Positions 45,086 through 56,327 of a DNA stretch of 64,000 bases are shown here, one piece after another. The notes beneath the pieces were generated by a model. The model saw only the letters and a list, made by a program, of their open reading frames with translations. It ran no database searches and was not told the origin of the DNA. The position numbers and the translations under genes were made by a program. Source of the DNA: Amaurobius ferox (taxonomy: Eukaryota; Arthropoda; Arachnida; Araneae; Amaurobiidae); the NCBI GenBank assembly GCA_951213105.1, contig OX578144.1, forward strand, positions 81,690,301-81,754,300, written 5' to 3'. Position 1 is the stretch's first letter. Every line of letters begins with the position of its first letter.

Positions 45086-46560
45086 GTTGATGACTGATAT
45101 GGATTCAGCAACGAATTTCAAAGCCGATAGTAGGTTCACTAAGGATATCTATTTCCGAGTCGAAAATTTTCATTTTCTTGAAACATCTACTTTCAAGATT
45201 GGCTATAAATACAGCTTAGTTGGATAGATAACTGATATGGATTCAACATCAAATTCTGAAGTAGGTAAAGTTGTTGTCAGAAACTCCCAGAAAAAATTAT
45301 TCTGTCGTTCTCCGTTTATTTTAATCTGACTCCATATATTTAAATAATTGACATCATTAACTAACGGAAACAGCGTTTTATTTAGAATTCACCAAATTAC
45401 AGCATTTTTACAAGATTCCATCCTTTTCCAAGTTCTATAATAACAAATCCACTGTTTCCACTCACTTCATTACAGAATAATAAAAATAAAACAAACGATA
45501 ATATACAACCATAGATATAAACATTTTAGACTCTGTTCTGGGGGGAAAAACAATGGGGAAAAATCATAGCAGACGATCTTAATGCTGCTTTTGACAAGAG
45601 TGGTTCACTAAGAATTTCTACTTCCGGTTCCTTTTCCACTTTTCCTTCAAGAATTTTCCTTGAAACACCTATTTCTTAGGATTGGTTATAGATATAGCTT
45701 AGATAATGACTGATAGGGATTCAGCAATAAATTTCTGAGGAGGTAGAATGACTCAATAAGGATATCTACTTCCGGTTCTAGAAATGCCCCTTTCGATTAA
45801 AAAAATTTATGTTTTCTTTAAAACATTTATATTTCAGGATTTTCTATAAAATGAGCTTAGATGATAATTCATATAGATTCAGCATCAATTTTTAGAGGTG
45901 GGGTTGGGGACTCACTAAGGATTATTACTTCAGCTTTCTTTTCACTTCTGATTTAAAAAATTTCCTTGACACATCTATTTCTCAGGATTGGTTATAGAAA
46001 GATTAGATGATGCCTGATATGGATTTAAAATCAAATTTCAGTGGCAGTAGGGGTTTACTAAGGATTACCACTTCCGGTTTTCCCAATTACGGTTTAAGAA
46101 TTTTTTTGAAATATCTATTTTTCAGACTAGGCTATAGATAGAAGTTAGATGATGACTGATATGGATTCACAATCAAGTTTCTGAGGAGATATAAGTACTC
46201 ATTAAGAACGTCCACTTGCAGTTTTTTTTACACTTCTAGTTCAGAAGTTTTCTTTGACACATATATTTTCCTTCGGAATGATCAAAAGATAAAGCTTAGA
46301 TGATGGCTGATATGGATTCAGCATCAAATTGTCGTGGGAGTAGAAGTCTTACAAAGTATTTCCACTTTCGGTTCTGATAATGTCATTTCCGATTAAAAAA
46401 ATGTACATCTTTCTTGCATTATCTATTTTTCAGAATTGGCTATTGATGGAGTTAGATGGTGACTGATTTGGATTCAGCATTGAATTTTGGAGGGGGTTAG
46501 GAGGTTCCTTAAGGTTTTCCACTTCCGGTTCTGGAAATGTCCCTTTCGGTTTTTCTGTAA
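45085..46560 (+). repeat. ~150-bp satellite, eight or more diverged units
   Basis: The marker 'CTGATATGGATTCAGCATCAAATTT' recurs at about 45092, 45235, 45703, 45868, 46014, 46158, 46308 and 46462. Each unit also has CACTAAGGAT.TCTACTTCCGG, GATTAAAAAA and TTTCAGGATTGGCTATAGAT. A foreign block occupies about 45290-45560. Units are 15-30 percent different by eye, so it is old. A single unit is at 21770 and a partial inverted one near 43460. Confidence 0.82.
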
Positions 46561-47366
46561 ATTTGCATGACTGTACAAAATACGTATGCAGAAGAGCATA
46601 ATTTTTTTTTAATAATTACGTCAAAAATGATGTTTACACGCCACTTGATATGATGGCCCTTTCATAAATTCCTTGCTAAATATTGTAACCAATAAAATTT
46701 CATACCGATATGTGCATTCGTTCTTGAGTTATAGTGCCCATCTTACACAGAAAACACACTTGTACGTTGTGTGTAAGAACGTACATGTACACAGATGGTC
46801 ATCTTTTCAAAAATGTTCGAAATATCTTCAGGAGGGTCGAAAATATGTTTTCCGTCAAAATGCATACTCTGGAAATTTTCCGAAAACAATTCTTTCTCTA
46901 TAAGATAGTATGAGAAAGTGATAAGTACATTACCAGATTATAAATCAAAAGATGAACAATGTCAGTCAGCAACATATATTTTAAAATTCGAAAATACTGT
47001 CATTTTACAATTCATTTGTCATTCTACGGCAAGAACACTTGACACTGGGGAGGCACACAATGCAAATGGAACGTTGAGTCTGGACTTGAAAGATGGTGGT
47101 AAAGCTTTGAGAATAATACAAAAGGAAGGTAGATAGGACAATATTAATGTAGAAGGAATTCTTTTAAATGTATTATTTTTAAAGTATGTCTACGGTAATA
47201 TATCAAGCAAAGTACGTAATGTTATTTTGAAGACATATCTGACGGATGCTTCTAAGTAATCCTTTGAAAAGTAATGTGATAGTTTATTTGAACTATTCGA
47301 AGATATTACTTTATAAAATGTTCGCTTAAAGTTACAGAGTCCATTTTGACATTAGGAGCTTGCAAT
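46561..47366. other. Diverged Family A-like end, otherwise unassigned
   Basis: At 46700-46910, 'GTTCTTGAGTTATAGTG', CTTTTCAAAAATGTTCGAAA and TCTATAAGATAGTATGAGAA resemble the hairpin-side end of Family A but are strongly diverged. The same sequence recurs at 56865-57010. 46911-47366 shows nothing else. Confidence 0.35.
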
Positions 47367-47445
47367 TTCGTCCCAGTAGCTTAACGGTAGAGCGTCGGCT
47401 GGCCAGTTCGGAGATCCAGGGTTCGATTCCCGGTTGGGGCAGCAA
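47367..47445 (+). repeat. tRNA-like segment (SINE head)
   Basis: GTCCCAG pairs with TTGGGGC as a 7-bp acceptor-like stem with G-U pairs. Box A (TAGCTTAACGGTAGAGC) forms a D-arm. Box B (GGTTCGATTCC) forms the T-arm. The anticodon stem pairs poorly and position 33 is not U, so it is tRNA-derived rather than a working tRNA. Similar segments lie at 47750-47830, 38185-38260 (-) and 56610-56690. They could still bind TFIIIC. Confidence 0.65.
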
Positions 47446-47851
47446 GGCTCTTTAGAATGGCGCCCGAAAAAAATCAACCCTGTAGGTTAGTACAAAGATG
47501 TCGGAGGTCTGAAAGTGAACCTAGTACGACTAGTACGGATTCAGTAGACTCTGGAAGATTGAGCGCCGATTGAGAGGATAACGATGACGCAGGATACTAA
47601 CTTGGGCAAAAAGTAGTAGTAGCAGGAGGCTAACCTGAAGTAAAAATAGCAGGAGGGCAGGAGGTGGTCAATCAGATTGTCAGTTGCCCGTCAATCTGAT
47701 ATTACACGGCGGAGAATAAAGAGCCCACTTCGACGATAACAGTTTGCAATTTCGTCCCAGTAGCTCAACGATGGAGTGTCGGCTGACCAGTTCGGAGATC
47801 CAGGGTTTGATTCCAGGTTGGGGCAACAAGGTTTTTTACATAATGAAGCCG

Positions 47852-47969
47852 GCCAACGGCCGCACCGTGCTGAAAACACCGGTTCTCGTTAGATCACCGA
47901 AGTCAAGCAGCATCGGGCGCGGTTAGTACTTGGGTGGGTGACCACCTGGGAACACCGCGTGCTGTTGGC
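47852..47969 (+). rRNA. 5S rRNA-derived SINE head (full length)
   Basis: The segment starts GCCAACGGCCGCACCGTGCT and ends ACACCGCGTGCTGTTGGC, 118 nt against about 120 for a eukaryotic 5S. The internal promoter is intact: box A-like GAAGTCAAGCAGC, the intermediate element, and box C GGTTAGTACTTGGGTGGGTGACC (split here as GGTTAGTACTTGGG and TGGGTGACC). The closing stem GCCAAC/GTTGGC pairs. It is fused to a SINE body and ends in a target duplication, so it is a retrotransposed 5S-derived sequence, not a 5S gene array unit. Confidence 0.9.
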
Positions 47970-48236
47970 ACATTTCGGGCGCGGTAGCCCGGTGGTTTGC
48001 GCTCTGGATTTGCACGTTGCCACAACTGCCGCCGTGTTCATGCGGAGTACGATCACGTTAAACATGTGGGTCCGTAAGTCCTTCCGAGAGGTTGGTGGTA
48101 GGAGAAGGAGGGTACGGTCCCTGTGGATGCCTCCCCCACTGGGTTCCGGTCTAAATTGGGTGGCACTTCCCGGCCGTCCAAACAGTTACCTTACACCTTC
48201 CTGGTAGGTCGGACGGTCTGGGTCTCAACAACAACA
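47852..48236 (+). mobile_element. 5S-headed SINE with (CAA)n tail, complete
   Basis: The 14-bp duplication ACATAATGAAGCCG flanks it (47838-47851 and 48237-48250). The body after the 5S part begins 'ACATTTCGGGCGCGGTAGCC', contains GTTCATGCGGAGTACGATCA, ACATGTGGGTCCGTAAGTCC and GGTTCCGGTCTAAATTGGGT, and ends TCGGACGGTCTGGGTC + (CAA)n. It would be transcribed by Pol III from the 5S promoter and mobilised by an unknown LINE that recognises the tail. The 89-aa frame over it is translated SINE. Confidence 0.92.
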
Positions 48237-48875
48237 ACATAATGAAGCCGAAGAAATAATGATAGGTTTATAAAATTTGGAATATTCAACTATAAAATGA
48301 TTTTGGAGCTGGTGTGGATGATCTCCCCGACCCCCGTAAACAAATTGATTCTTATGATAGTAAATACCCCATTGCAAATGATGAAACCCATTAGCCGGTT
48401 TTGAGATTATTATTCACTTTTCAAAATGGAATTGTCTTTATTAGCAATGACAGAAGACAATTTAGTTACGAGCTATAATTTTTCTACATTTTACTGAGAC
48501 TAACAAAGACACTCTTACTACGTATCTGGCATCAAATTTCCTAAATGATTGATCTCAGACTATAAAAACTGCAATGGTCAAGTTCAGATTTGCAGAATCC
48601 GTTGAATTAATGATTTTTATACGGATTTTGAGTGGGTATCGATTATACATTGTCCTGAAAAAGGTTTTGCAGCTAAAATTTGAATATATCTTGAAACTCT
48701 TGAAACTGACGCAAAACAAGGTGTCTGGCTACATGTTTAATAACTGTGACGTTTATTTCAAGAAACTAGTAAAAACTCAAAATATTAAATCCAAAATATT
48801 AAATAATTAAAGTACAAAACTGTCTAGTTATTTGTACTTATTCGATTCCCGGTTGCCGCAGCAAAGTTCTTTACA

Positions 48876-49121
48876 AAGTAATTGAAGAGCTTAGTTCTAA
48901 AACTGCTTAAGGGCACGGTGGACGTTGAAATTTTTTTAATTTATTTATTGATTTAGAAACGTGAAAATTTGTATAAATATTCCTCTTAACATTACTATAT
49001 ACAATACCATTACATTTTTTTTTCAATTTTGTTATAATTTGTATTTTTTTTAAATTTAATTTTTTTAATGAAAATTTGAAAATACTCTTTGCGTGCCATT
49101 TGTTCACATTTTTGATTAATT
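48876..49121. other. AT-rich, no feature seen
   Basis: No recognised signal. Confidence 0.4.
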
Positions 49122-49497
49122 ACTTTCCTTATATACATAATATATACATAATATATAAGGAACATATTATGTATATATAAGGAATATATTATATATTCCT
49201 TAAAAATATAAATTAGTAAATCCAATGTTAGAATGTATGTAGTAACTCATAAAACACTATTCCAAAATTTTCTACAAAATACAAAGAAATAAAAGAAATT
49301 AAGACATAAAGAGGAAATAATAAAGCGTAATGCAGGTCATAAAGACAAAGACAATCCTTATTAATATAATTATTATATATTCCTTATATATACATAATAT
49401 ATAAGGAAAGTATTGTGACGGAGTCAAAAATTCGAATTCGAGTTTTCGACGAGAGAGCACGTTTCAACGGGAAAGCACGACGAGAGAGCACGGGGGA

Positions 49498-49542
<45 letters not shown>

Positions 49543-50392
49543 TATGTGTGTGTGTGTATCAGGGAGTCTGTGGAGACGATAACTGACGAACGAATGGACC
49601 GATTCGAACGAAATTTGGTACAAAAATCACAATCCATAAACACTGGAAGCTTATTGCTTTTATACGCAATCGAATGTTCAGAACCTCCCTAAATTTTCGA
49701 GTGAAATTTTGAAAAAATCGTCAAAAAATCAAAACTGCTAATAAAGTTACGCAAATAAACATTTCTTATGTAATTTTTCATTAGAAAACGATTGACATAA
49801 ATTTTAGAACGCTAACATAAAGCATTCCCGAGATACTGCACGTTTTTCAAAAACACTATCAAAAAGTCATATAAAATAAAAAAAAAATTTCTATTGAGAA
49901 ACATGTTCACTTTTCATATGTAATACCATGCGATAAATTTGTTGACATCATTCTTGTGGATCTAGTTCGTTCCATTCTTGAAAAAAGATACTTTGAGTAA
50001 TACTTTTGTATTTGAACGCCAATAGTCATTTATCTGCTGTAAGAATAACTTATTTCTTCGTCCATAACGCTTGGCGAGATTTTGACGACGAATTTGGTGG
50101 AATGTCGCCAACTTGGCGTCTTTTTAAATGTTGCTAAATTAACGAAAAACTCGCCAAATGGATAAAAATGACGCCAAATCAATGACGACTCATTGATGAT
50201 GAAGGCATGGAAAATGACGACTCATTGATGATGAAGGCATGGAAATTGACGACTCATTGACGAAAATTCGATATCTTGGAAAGAATATAAATAACTACTC
50301 TAAAAATAATCTATTTTTTTTTTACTGTAAAAGTAGTAAATGCATTGCATTGTATAAGGAAAGTCATGTGCTGCCCACATCATATTGTTTTG
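49122..50392 (+). mobile_element. Family A copy A5, with an elaborated hairpin end
   Basis: Three successive palindromes built from TCCTTATATA/TATATAAGGA precede the body: at 49122-49162, 49150-49203 and 49372-49408. The body then runs from TATTGTGACGGAGTCAAAAA through (TG)n at 49501-49538 to AGTCATGTGCTGCCCACATC. A 33-bp direct duplication with 'GACTCATTGATGATGAAGGC' is at 50184-50250. Confidence 0.8.
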
Positions 50393-50699
50393 CATTATGA
50401 TTAATCAAAAACACATTATGAACAAATTTGGGTATTCATTTTTAAATCCCTTAGAAAGTTAATTTCTTAAAAATATTTTTCTGCATTAAAACTTAATTTT
50501 CATCATTTAATTAGGTTCTTATTCACTTTTAATCACCTTAATAAAGTCCAATTATAAAATGCATACCCAGTTTCATTAAAAAGTATAAGAGGTTTCTTCT
50601 TGCCAAATTCCGTGCATCTCGGACAAAAATTAAGACGCATAGAGCATTTTAAAAATGTAAAACCTTTGAAAATTCCATTTCGAAAAAAATGCATTCAAA
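50393..50699. other. Unassigned, no feature seen
   Basis: AT-rich DNA between A5 and the hairpin element. Confidence 0.4.
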
Positions 50700-50977
50700 C
50701 TTTTGCTTACGGGTGGGACAGTGTTCATTCCAAACGAAAAACCTCCCCAAAAGACAGGTATTTGACATACCCTATCCCAAACAGATCGACCCCCCTTTGG
50801 AGGCATTCGCGTCCATGGAAATCGCTGACAGAAACATTGCATCTGCTGCAGCAGGTGCAATGTTGCAAATGCCTGCAAAAGGAGTTGAACTGTATGAGAT
50901 AGGGTATGTCATATACCCGTCTTTTTAGGAGGTTCTTCGTTTGGGATGGACGCTGTCCCACCCGTAAGCAAATGCTA
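50700..50977. mobile_element. Long hairpin / foldback element (~278 bp)
   Basis: The arm TTTTGCTTACGGGTGGGACA and onwards (50700-50786) pairs with 50898-50977. A second palindrome, AACATTGCATCTGCTGCAGC and onwards (50835-50866), occupies the tip. Four overlapping ORFs on both strands are mirror readings of the arms. It may be a MITE or a source of hairpin RNA; no target duplication is resolved. Confidence 0.78.
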
Positions 50978-51643
50978 AATATGTAAAATAATGTTATATA
51001 TTAAAACTTCTTTTAGTCGATTTTTGCTCATTTCAGCGTCCACAGTCCCCTTAAATAACTTTTGGTTATTTATCTCATACGATGCGTGACATCTGCTGGT
51101 AGTAAGTGACAATGATGTAAAAGGTCGAAAGTGTATCAGCAGTTGCACCGCAGGAAATGGTGGAGAGAAAGCGATTTAGACTTTTTTGGAATTAATCGTT
51201 TTAGATACAATCGAACACTGTTTACGAATTTTATTTTACTATGAATTTCTTTGCATTACTTCTTAAATTCTATATGAATTCCAGTGTTTTTCTGTTTTAT
51301 ACTGGCATTTCTGCTACGCAATTTCGTTTTATCCTAATAACATTTCTTTCATGATTTACTCAGATTCTGACGTATTTACAATTCCTTTTTTCTCGTATCA
51401 CGTCAACAACCCAGCTGTACTCCGTGGAAAGTTCAGGAGAAAGCACGTAACTCGTAAAGCTCTTGGACAATCTATCAAGCCAGAGTGTGAAAACTCGTGC
51501 TTGAACCATGAACGTGATTTCTTAAATTTTTAATTTTTCTTCACTGCTCCACTGCTTTCTGAATTTTAGTCCAATCTTATTTATATCTTTTTTAATTGAT
51601 TTTAACATGCCCTGCCTTGCCTCGAGACTTCTGATTAATTGTT
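50978..51643. other. Unassigned, no feature seen
   Basis: No repeat end recognised. A 60-aa frame at 51351-51533 has no recognisable match. Confidence 0.4.
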
Positions 51644-51772
51644 ACTTTCCTTATATACATAATATATAAGGAAAGTATTGTGACGGGGTCGAAAATTCGA
51701 ATTCGAGTTTTCGACGGGAGAGCACGTTTCAAGCATCCCTGATCACGATTCAAACATTTTTGGCGTGATGTC

Positions 51773-51804
<32 letters not shown>

Positions 51805-52634
51805 TGTGTGTGTGTATGTGTGTGTGTGTGAAAGTATGTGTGTGTGTGAAAGTATGTGTGTGTGTGTGTGTGTGTGTGTGAGAGTCTGTGGAGACGATAA
51901 CTGACGAACGAATGGACCGATTCGAACGAAATTTGGTACAAAAATCACAATCCATAAACACTGAAAGCCTATTGTTTTTATACGCAATCGAATGGTCAGA
52001 ACCCGCTAAATTTTCGAGTGAAATTTTGAAAAAATCGTCAAAAAATCAAAACCGCTAATAAAGTTACGCAAATAGACATGTGATTTTTCATTAGAAAACG
52101 ATTGACATAAATTTTAGAACGCTAACATGAACCGCTCTCGAGATATTGCACATTTTTCAAAAAAATTATCAAAAAGTTATATAAAATAAAAAAAAAATTC
52201 CTATTGAGAAACATGTTCTCTTTTCTTATGTAATACCATGCGATAAATTGGGTGACATCATTCTCGTGGATCTAGCTCGTTTCATTCATGGAAAAAGATA
52301 CTTTGAGTAATACTTTTGTATTTGAACGCCAATAGTCATTTATCTGCTGTAAGAATAACTTATTTCTCCGTCCATAATTCTTGGCGAGATTTTGGCGACG
52401 AATTTGGCGGAATGTTGCCAACTTGGCAACATTTTAAATTGTTGTTAAATTAACAAAAATCTCGCCAAATTAATAAAAATGACGCTAAATCAATGAAAAT
52501 GACGACTCATTGAAGAAAACTCAATATCTTGGTAAGAATATAAGTGTCTACTATAAGAATAACATTTTTTTAACTGTAAAAGTAGGACATTCATTGCATT
52601 ATATAAGGAAAGTCATGTGTTGCCCACATCAGAT
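51644..52634 (+). mobile_element. Family A element, copy A6
   Basis: From ACTTTCCTTATATACATAAT to AGTCATGTGTTGCCCACATC + AGAT. The (TG)n tract (51772-51882) carries two GTGAAAGTATG interruptions, i.e. an internal tandem step. TTGGCGA motifs at 52380-52470. Confidence 0.87.
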
Positions 52635-52813
52635 TTTTTTCTTTTGGATTTAATATCATGATGTCAAATTGAACATGCATTAGGAATTGAAATATTAAAA
52701 TATTACCGATAATAGAAGGCATTTGTGTAAATAATATTTCCTGTAAAATATGTAAATGAGAGTATGTTTATCAGGATAAATATTGGGTTGAGTTGTCTTT
52801 GACAGCTACATTT

Positions 52814-52985
52814 TTAACACTTTCCAACATAATTGTAAAGTGTTTAAACATGTTCATTCTGCCTGTCTGTCTGTCTGGCTTTCCATTCGTGCGATAACTG
52901 TCGTAAAAATGACTTTATCGAAATAAAATTTTAGTATGCTGTTGAGACGGTCTATGGGACACATGGGAAAGTAAATGAATAATGT
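52814..52985 (-). mobile_element. Family C 3' fragment (C4)
   Basis: TTAACACTTTCCAACATAAT, the hairpin, (CTGT)n, CGATAACTGTCGTAAAAATG and 'GACGGTCTATGGGACA' match the last 170 bp of C2/C3 in reverse. The flanks 52635-52813 and 52986-53591 show nothing else. Confidence 0.8.
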
Positions 52986-53591
52986 GGGAAGAATAATATG
53001 AAGAAGTGCGCAATTTAAGTTATCCAGTATTTTCTTCTTGAGGGGGTGTTACACACCAAAATATTCGATTTGCTTAATAAATGTGAAACAAGAATTATTC
53101 CAAAATTGATTTTGTTCAGGGGTTGCTTATTGCGAGACCATTGATTTTCAACGGATATTCGGCTAGTAATGATTAAAAGATTGTAAATCAGATTTTAATA
53201 TCACTAAATTAAGAATTTTTAATTTTTTTAATTTTGAAAATACTTAGCTTGATGTTTTCCTTCGTGATTTTGATCCTTAATTTGATCTTTGAGTAAGCGT
53301 GGGCATGGTTCACAATACCTTTGATATATATAATTGTAGTCCCCTAATTTTCGTATGTCTGCTTTTGTCAAGGAATGTAATGAATATGTATAGATGCGCA
53401 TTCACATAATTATATCGTAGTCTTTTCATATGAAAGATAATATTTGAGAAAATGTCAAAACGTGTAAATCGTATTTCTCTGAAATCGAATTTTCTCATGC
53501 TCTTTTATAGTTGTTTTTTTGCATATTAGACAGAAAATAGTTCTGAAAATAGTATTTCACGTAGTTTCAAAACAGTGCGTTAAACCTTTTT

Positions 53592-54389
53592 ACTTTTCCG
53601 GCAATGTATGATAATGTATAGGTAAAGTATTGGAATCGTGCCGAAAATCGCATCTCGAGTTTTCAACGGATCTACACGTTTTGGGACCTCTACAACACGA
53701 AAAAATTATTTTTAGCGTGACGTCTGTGTGTGTGTCGGCCTGTGCAGATTTTGCATCCCCTTTATCTGAAAAACTAATCGACCGAATTTCACAAAATTTG
53801 GCAGATAAGTCTCATGTGAATGACTGATGCTGATTAAATTTTGGTACGATTCGGGACAAAAGAACGTGCTTCTTTTGCGAAATGGCCCTCAAAAATTACC
53901 TGTATCCACTCTAGCTGAAAAACTAATAGACTAAATTCCACAAAATTTGGTAGATTAATCACTTGTATGGTTGTATGTTAACCTGGTGCTGATTAAATTT
54001 TGGTATGATTCTAAAGAAAAGAATCTGCCTTTTTTGCGAAAGGTCCGCAAAAATCGTTAAATCTAAAAATAAAAGACTACGTATGCTCAAAGAAATCAAT
54101 TAAATGCTTATTTTATACGTAATTTTTGACTGCGAAAATAATAAGACCAACCCCATTACTTTAGGTCTAACCATTCTCGAGATATTTTAGTTTTTTGCAT
54201 TTTTGCTATGCCGGTTTTGAAGTCCAGTTACCAAATAAAAACGAAAGCTTAAAAGTGTACATTCAGTGCAATTTCAATTATTTATGCGTCTTATTTAGTG
54301 CAATTAAACGCAATTTAATGATTATTAACGAAATAAAGAGACAATTAATTTGATTCTGCAGGGAAAGTCATGTGCTGCTCACATCAGAT
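53592..54389 (+). mobile_element. Family B element, copy B3
   Basis: From ACTTTTCCGGCAATGTATGA, through GTGACGTCTGTGTGTGTGTC and two 153-bp-type modules, to GTCATGTGCTGCTCACATCA. Colinear with B2. Flank 54390-54756 shows nothing else. Confidence 0.85.
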
Positions 54390-54756
54390 TTTTTTTTGTT
54401 TCTGAATGAATTTTCTAAATTTAAAATGGGAGCACACGCTTCAGTATCTAAATATTTATAGTTTCAAAAACATTCTTCATTTTTAAAAGGGCATTTTCTG
54501 TAAATATACATATTTTAGAGTTATGTAGCGCTTTGTGTCTATCTTGTAAGTCCTCGAAATATGTGTACGCTGAATTCGTTCCAATGTTGAACTTGGTTTA
54601 GTCAGATATAAATATTCTGTGACGTTACAAAATGTAATCATATTTATTTTCATGCCAAAGGCGAAATTGTCCTTGCATGAGTTTGAAATACGATTTCAGC
54701 ATTTTCTGCATAAAACTGCTTAAAAATTGAATGTTGGATGATATTCAGTGAATTCG

Positions 54757-55390
54757 AATCGTCAAAAAATCAAGATCTCTAATAAAGTTATGTAAAAAAT
54801 AAACATTTCTTATGTAATTTTTCATTAGAAAACGATTGACATAAATTTTAGAACGCTAACATGAACCGTTCAAGAGATATTGCACATTTTTCAAAAAAAT
54901 TATCAAAAAATCATATAAAATAAAAAAAATATTTTCTATTGAGAAACATGTTCACTTTTCATGTGTAATACCATGCGATAAATTTGTGACATCATTCTCG
55001 TGGATCTAGCTCGTTCCATTCATGAAAAAAGATACTTTGAGTAATACTTTTGTATTTGAACGCCAATAGTCAGTTATCTGCTGTAAGAATAATTTACTTC
55101 TTCGTCCATAACGCTTGGCGAGATTTTGGCGACGAGTTTGGTGGGATATCGCCAACTTGGCGACTTTCTGAAATGCTGCCAAATTAACGAAAATTTTGTT
55201 GCTAAATTAACGAAAAACTCGCCAAATGGATAAAAATGACACTAAATCAATGAAAATGACGACTCATTGACGAAAATTCAATATCTTGGAAAGAATATAA
55301 ATATCTACTATAATAATACTCTATTTTTACCGTAAAATTAGTAAATTCATTGCATCATATAAGGAAAGTCATGTGCTGCCCACATCAGAT
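54757..55390 (+). mobile_element. Family A copy A7, hairpin side missing
   Basis: It begins at AATCGTCAAAAAATCAAGAT and is colinear with the inner two thirds of Family A to GTCATGTGCTGCCCACATCA + GAT. Copy A8 starts four T's later. Confidence 0.85.
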
Positions 55391-55394
55391 TTTT

Positions 55395-56327
55395 ACTTTC
55401 CTTATATACATAATGTATAAGGAAAGTATTGTGACGGGGTCGAAAATTCGAATTCGAGTTTTCGACAGGAGAGCACGTTTCAAACATCCCTGATCACGAA
55501 TCGAGCATTTTTGAAGTGATGTCTGTGTGTGTGTGTGTGTGAAAGTATGTGTGTGTGTGTCAGTGAGTCTGTGGAGACGATAACTGACGAACGAATGGGC
55601 CGATTCGAACAAAATTTGGTACAAAAATCACAATCCGTAAACACTGGAAGCCTATTGATTTTATACGCAATCGAATGTTCAGAACCCCCCTAAATTTTCG
55701 AATGAAATTTTCAAAAAATCGTCAAAAAATCAAAACGTCTAATAAAGTTACGCAAATAGACATTCCTTGTGTAATTTTTCATTAGAAAACGATTGACATA
55801 AATTTTAGAACGCTAACATGAACCGTTGTCGAGATATTGTACATTTCTCAAAAAATTATCAAAAAATCATATAAAATAAAAAAAAATATTTTCTTTTGAG
55901 AAACATGTCCACTTTACATATGTAATACCATGTGATAAATTGGGTGACATCATTCTCGTGATTCTAGCTTGTTCCATTCATGAAAAAGATGCTTTAAGTA
56001 ATACTTTTGTATTTGAGCGCCAATAGTCATTTATCTGCTGTAAGAATAACTTATTTCTTCGTCCATAACGCTTGGCGAGATTTTGGCGACAAATTTGGCG
56101 GAATGTCGCCAACTTGGCGACTTTCTGAAATGCTGCCAAATTAAAGAAAATCTCGCCAAATGGATAAAAATGACGCTAAATCAATGAAAATGACGACTAA
56201 TCGTCGAAAATTCAATATCTTGGAAATAATAATAGTATCTACTATAAGAAAAACCTACTTTTTTTACTGTAAAAGTAGTAAATTCATTACATTATATAAG
56301 GAAAGTCATGTGTTGCCCACATCAGAA
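55395..56327 (+). mobile_element. Family A element, copy A8
   Basis: ACTTTCCTTATATACATAAT to TGTTGCCCACATCAGA. It abuts A7 head to tail with only TTTT between. (TG)n at 55521-55562. Confidence 0.88.

Larger units (their letters stand above)
47367..48875 (+). mobile_element. tRNA-punctuated composite element, plus copy
   Basis: Segments in order: tRNA-like (47367-47445), body (47446-47740), tRNA-like (47750-47830), a 5S-headed SINE insertion (47852-48236), a ~590-bp unit (48251-48838), and a tRNA 3'-half-like piece ending TTCGATTCCCGGTTGCCGCA (48838-48875). It is the inverse of 37520-38650 apart from the SINE. No protein frame is supported. Confidence 0.72.

Noticed and set aside
47367..47445. 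A functional tRNA gene
   Set aside because: The acceptor and T-arm are good, but the anticodon stem is poor and U33 is missing. The segment recurs as a repeat head at three other places.
47852..47969. A functional 5S rRNA gene
   Set aside because: It is joined to a SINE body and (CAA)n tail inside a 14-bp target duplication and is not in an array.
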